Source of the DNA: Acidovorax benzenivorans
GTDB taxonomy: Bacteria > Pseudomonadota > Gammaproteobacteria > Burkholderiales > Burkholderiaceae_C
Assembly (NCBI RefSeq): GCF_028680575.1
Contig: NZ_JAPCKI010000007.1
Coordinates: 186,001 to 250,000, forward strand
Direction of reading: 5' to 3'
DNA length: 64,000 bases
Every line of letters starts with the position of its first letter. Within the stretch, counting starts at the first letter, position 1. Position numbers and translations under genes: made by a program. This document shows positions 63,260 to 64,000 of this stretch, piece by piece. A model generated the notes under the pieces. It was not told the DNA's origin. It made no database searches and was given only the letters and a program-made list of their open reading frames with translations.

Positions 63260-64000
63260 TCATTGAATCACCCTCCGCGTCAGCGGCAACCACAGGCGGA
63301 ACTCGCCCCCGCCCTCCCACGCGGCCCATTGGCAGTGCCCGCCCAGCGCCTTGGCACGGTGGCGCACATTGGCCAGGCCCTGGCTCGCGGGTATGGCCGG
63401 TGGCGGGCTGGGGGTGGGCACAAAGGCGCGGCCGTTGTCGCGGATGCGCACCACCACGCCGCCCTCGTGCGCACTCCCTGCGTGCCCCTCGGTCGCCAGG
63501 TCGATGGTGGTGGCCTGGCTGTGCTTGAGGATGTTGGTGAGCACTTCTTGCAGGATGCGCAGCACGTGCAGGGCGGCCTGCGGGTCCAGCCAGGGTAGCG
63601 GGGGCAGGTCTTGCACGCTCCATGTAAGGGCGATGCCTGCGGCCTTGAGCCGGGGCGCCAGCCGAAAGCGCAGGGCGGCCAGCAGGGCCAGCACATCGGC
63701 ATCGGCGGGGCTGAGCGAGTCGATGGCGAGCTTGAGGTCGTCGATGCAGTCCTTGAGCACCAGGGCGGTGTCGGCGGTGCTGGCCTGGCCGCGCTCGACC
63801 ATGCGCAGCGCGCTCATGAGCGAGGAGCCGATGCCGTCGTGCATGTCCTGCATGAGGCGCTGGCGCTCGGCCGCCAGGGTTTGCTGGCGCTCCAGCGCGC
63901 GCAGTTGCTCGTGGCTGGCGGTGAGCTCGCGCTCGCGCACGGCGAGCTGGCTCTCCAGGCCCGCGTTGACCACTTCTACCGCATGGATGGCGCCCACATA
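63260..64000 (-). CDS. NarX/UhpB-type sensor histidine kinase (N-terminus beyond the window)
   Basis: The frame is open to base 64000, giving 246 C-terminal residues. They carry a coiled-coil linker, the HisKA_3 motif M-Q-D-M-H-D-G-I-G-S-S-L, and an HATPase with N-box V-L-T-N-I-L-K-H-S and D-N-G-R-A-F, then G-L-A-N-V-R-H-R. This architecture belongs to kinases paired with LuxR-type response regulators. The N-terminal sensor and membrane segments lie outside the window, so the stimulus cannot be judged. Confidence 0.88.
   Translation of the reverse strand, partial: YVGAIHAVEVVNAGLESQLAVRERELTASHEQLRALERQQTLAAERQRLMQDMHDGIGSSLMSALRMVERGQASTADTALVLKDCIDDLKLAIDSLSPADADVLALLAALRFRLAPRLKAAGIALTWSVQDLPPLPWLDPQAALHVLRILQEVLTNILKHSQATTIDLATEGHAGSAHEGGVVVRIRDNGRAFVPTPSPPPAIPASQGLANVRHRAKALGGHCQWAAWEGGGEFRLWLPLTRRVIQ

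Overview
The window is GC-rich (roughly two thirds G+C by eye), densely coding chromosomal DNA from a betaproteobacterium. It most likely comes from the family Comamonadaceae, near Acidovorax. The evidence is gene order (rpoN-lptB-lptA, trpE/trpG/trpD/trpC with a chorismate mutase gene, gph and rpe in the same block), Bug/TctC-type periplasmic binding proteins beside LysR regulators, the style of the encoded proteins, and two dispersed repeat families that I associate with this family. I see no rRNA, tRNA, CRISPR array, prophage or insertion sequence.

Layout. 1-4.7 kb: end of a DMT transporter gene, a gamma-glutamyltransferase-family gene, a Bug solute-binding protein and its divergent LysR regulator. 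4.7-11.5 kb: ung and a minus-strand tryptophan operon (trpE, chorismate mutase, trpG, a LysE/RhtB exporter, trpD, an AT-richer membrane-protein gene, trpC). 11.5-22.3 kb: a chalcone-isomerase-like secreted protein, a chemoreceptor, gph, an SH3-like/SPFH gene pair, a divergent response regulator and sensor kinase, rpe and apaG. 22.3-28.6 kb: a large membrane protein of the misnamed site-specific recombinase family, a Kef-like antiporter overlapping a YbdK-type ligase, a tautomerase with a small ORF, and a LysR regulator. 28.6-38.7 kb: thiL, then an accessory block (DUF2892, ECF sigma factor, ferric-reductase-like protein, Tat-exported nitroreductase-like lipoprotein, epimerase, LysR, a MuiA-like protein, UspA), then pgpA and pncC/cinA. 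38.8-45.5 kb: a fluoroacetate-dehalogenase-like hydrolase, an NTF2-fold protein, an IPTL-CTERM surface protein, a sterol-desaturase-family enzyme, a UPF0149/SEC-C protein, and an FMN glutamate-synthase-like protein coupled to a degenerate kinase-fold protein. 45.5-54.5 kb: a minus-strand run with a PIN protein, an RlmL-type methyltransferase, a thioesterase, rpoN, lptB, lptA, dsbA, a SPOR protein and argS. 54.7-64 kb: psiF, a DUF2214 protein, dctA, a divergent hybrid sensor kinase, a 207-bp tandem-repeat FG-GAP lipoprotein, and the end of a NarX-type kinase.

The most interesting signal is a dispersed, palindromic element of about 56 bp with eight clear copies and one degenerate copy. Four lie between genes. 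Four clear copies lie inside conserved housekeeping genes (thiL, pncC/cinA, rlmL, rpoN) without breaking the frame, all in the same orientation relative to the coding strand, and three of those are read in the same frame. The degenerate copy is in gph. This looks like a betaproteobacterial counterpart of the Rickettsia palindromic elements. A second repeat of about 100 bp occurs twice between genes.

The genes form several working groups: tryptophan synthesis with a possible built-in exporter, lipopolysaccharide transport plus sigma-54, potassium/proton exchange plus gamma-glutamyl ligation, and C4-dicarboxylate uptake beside a sensor kinase. Start codons were chosen from ribosome-binding sites, overlaps and family length, and are uncertain where stated.
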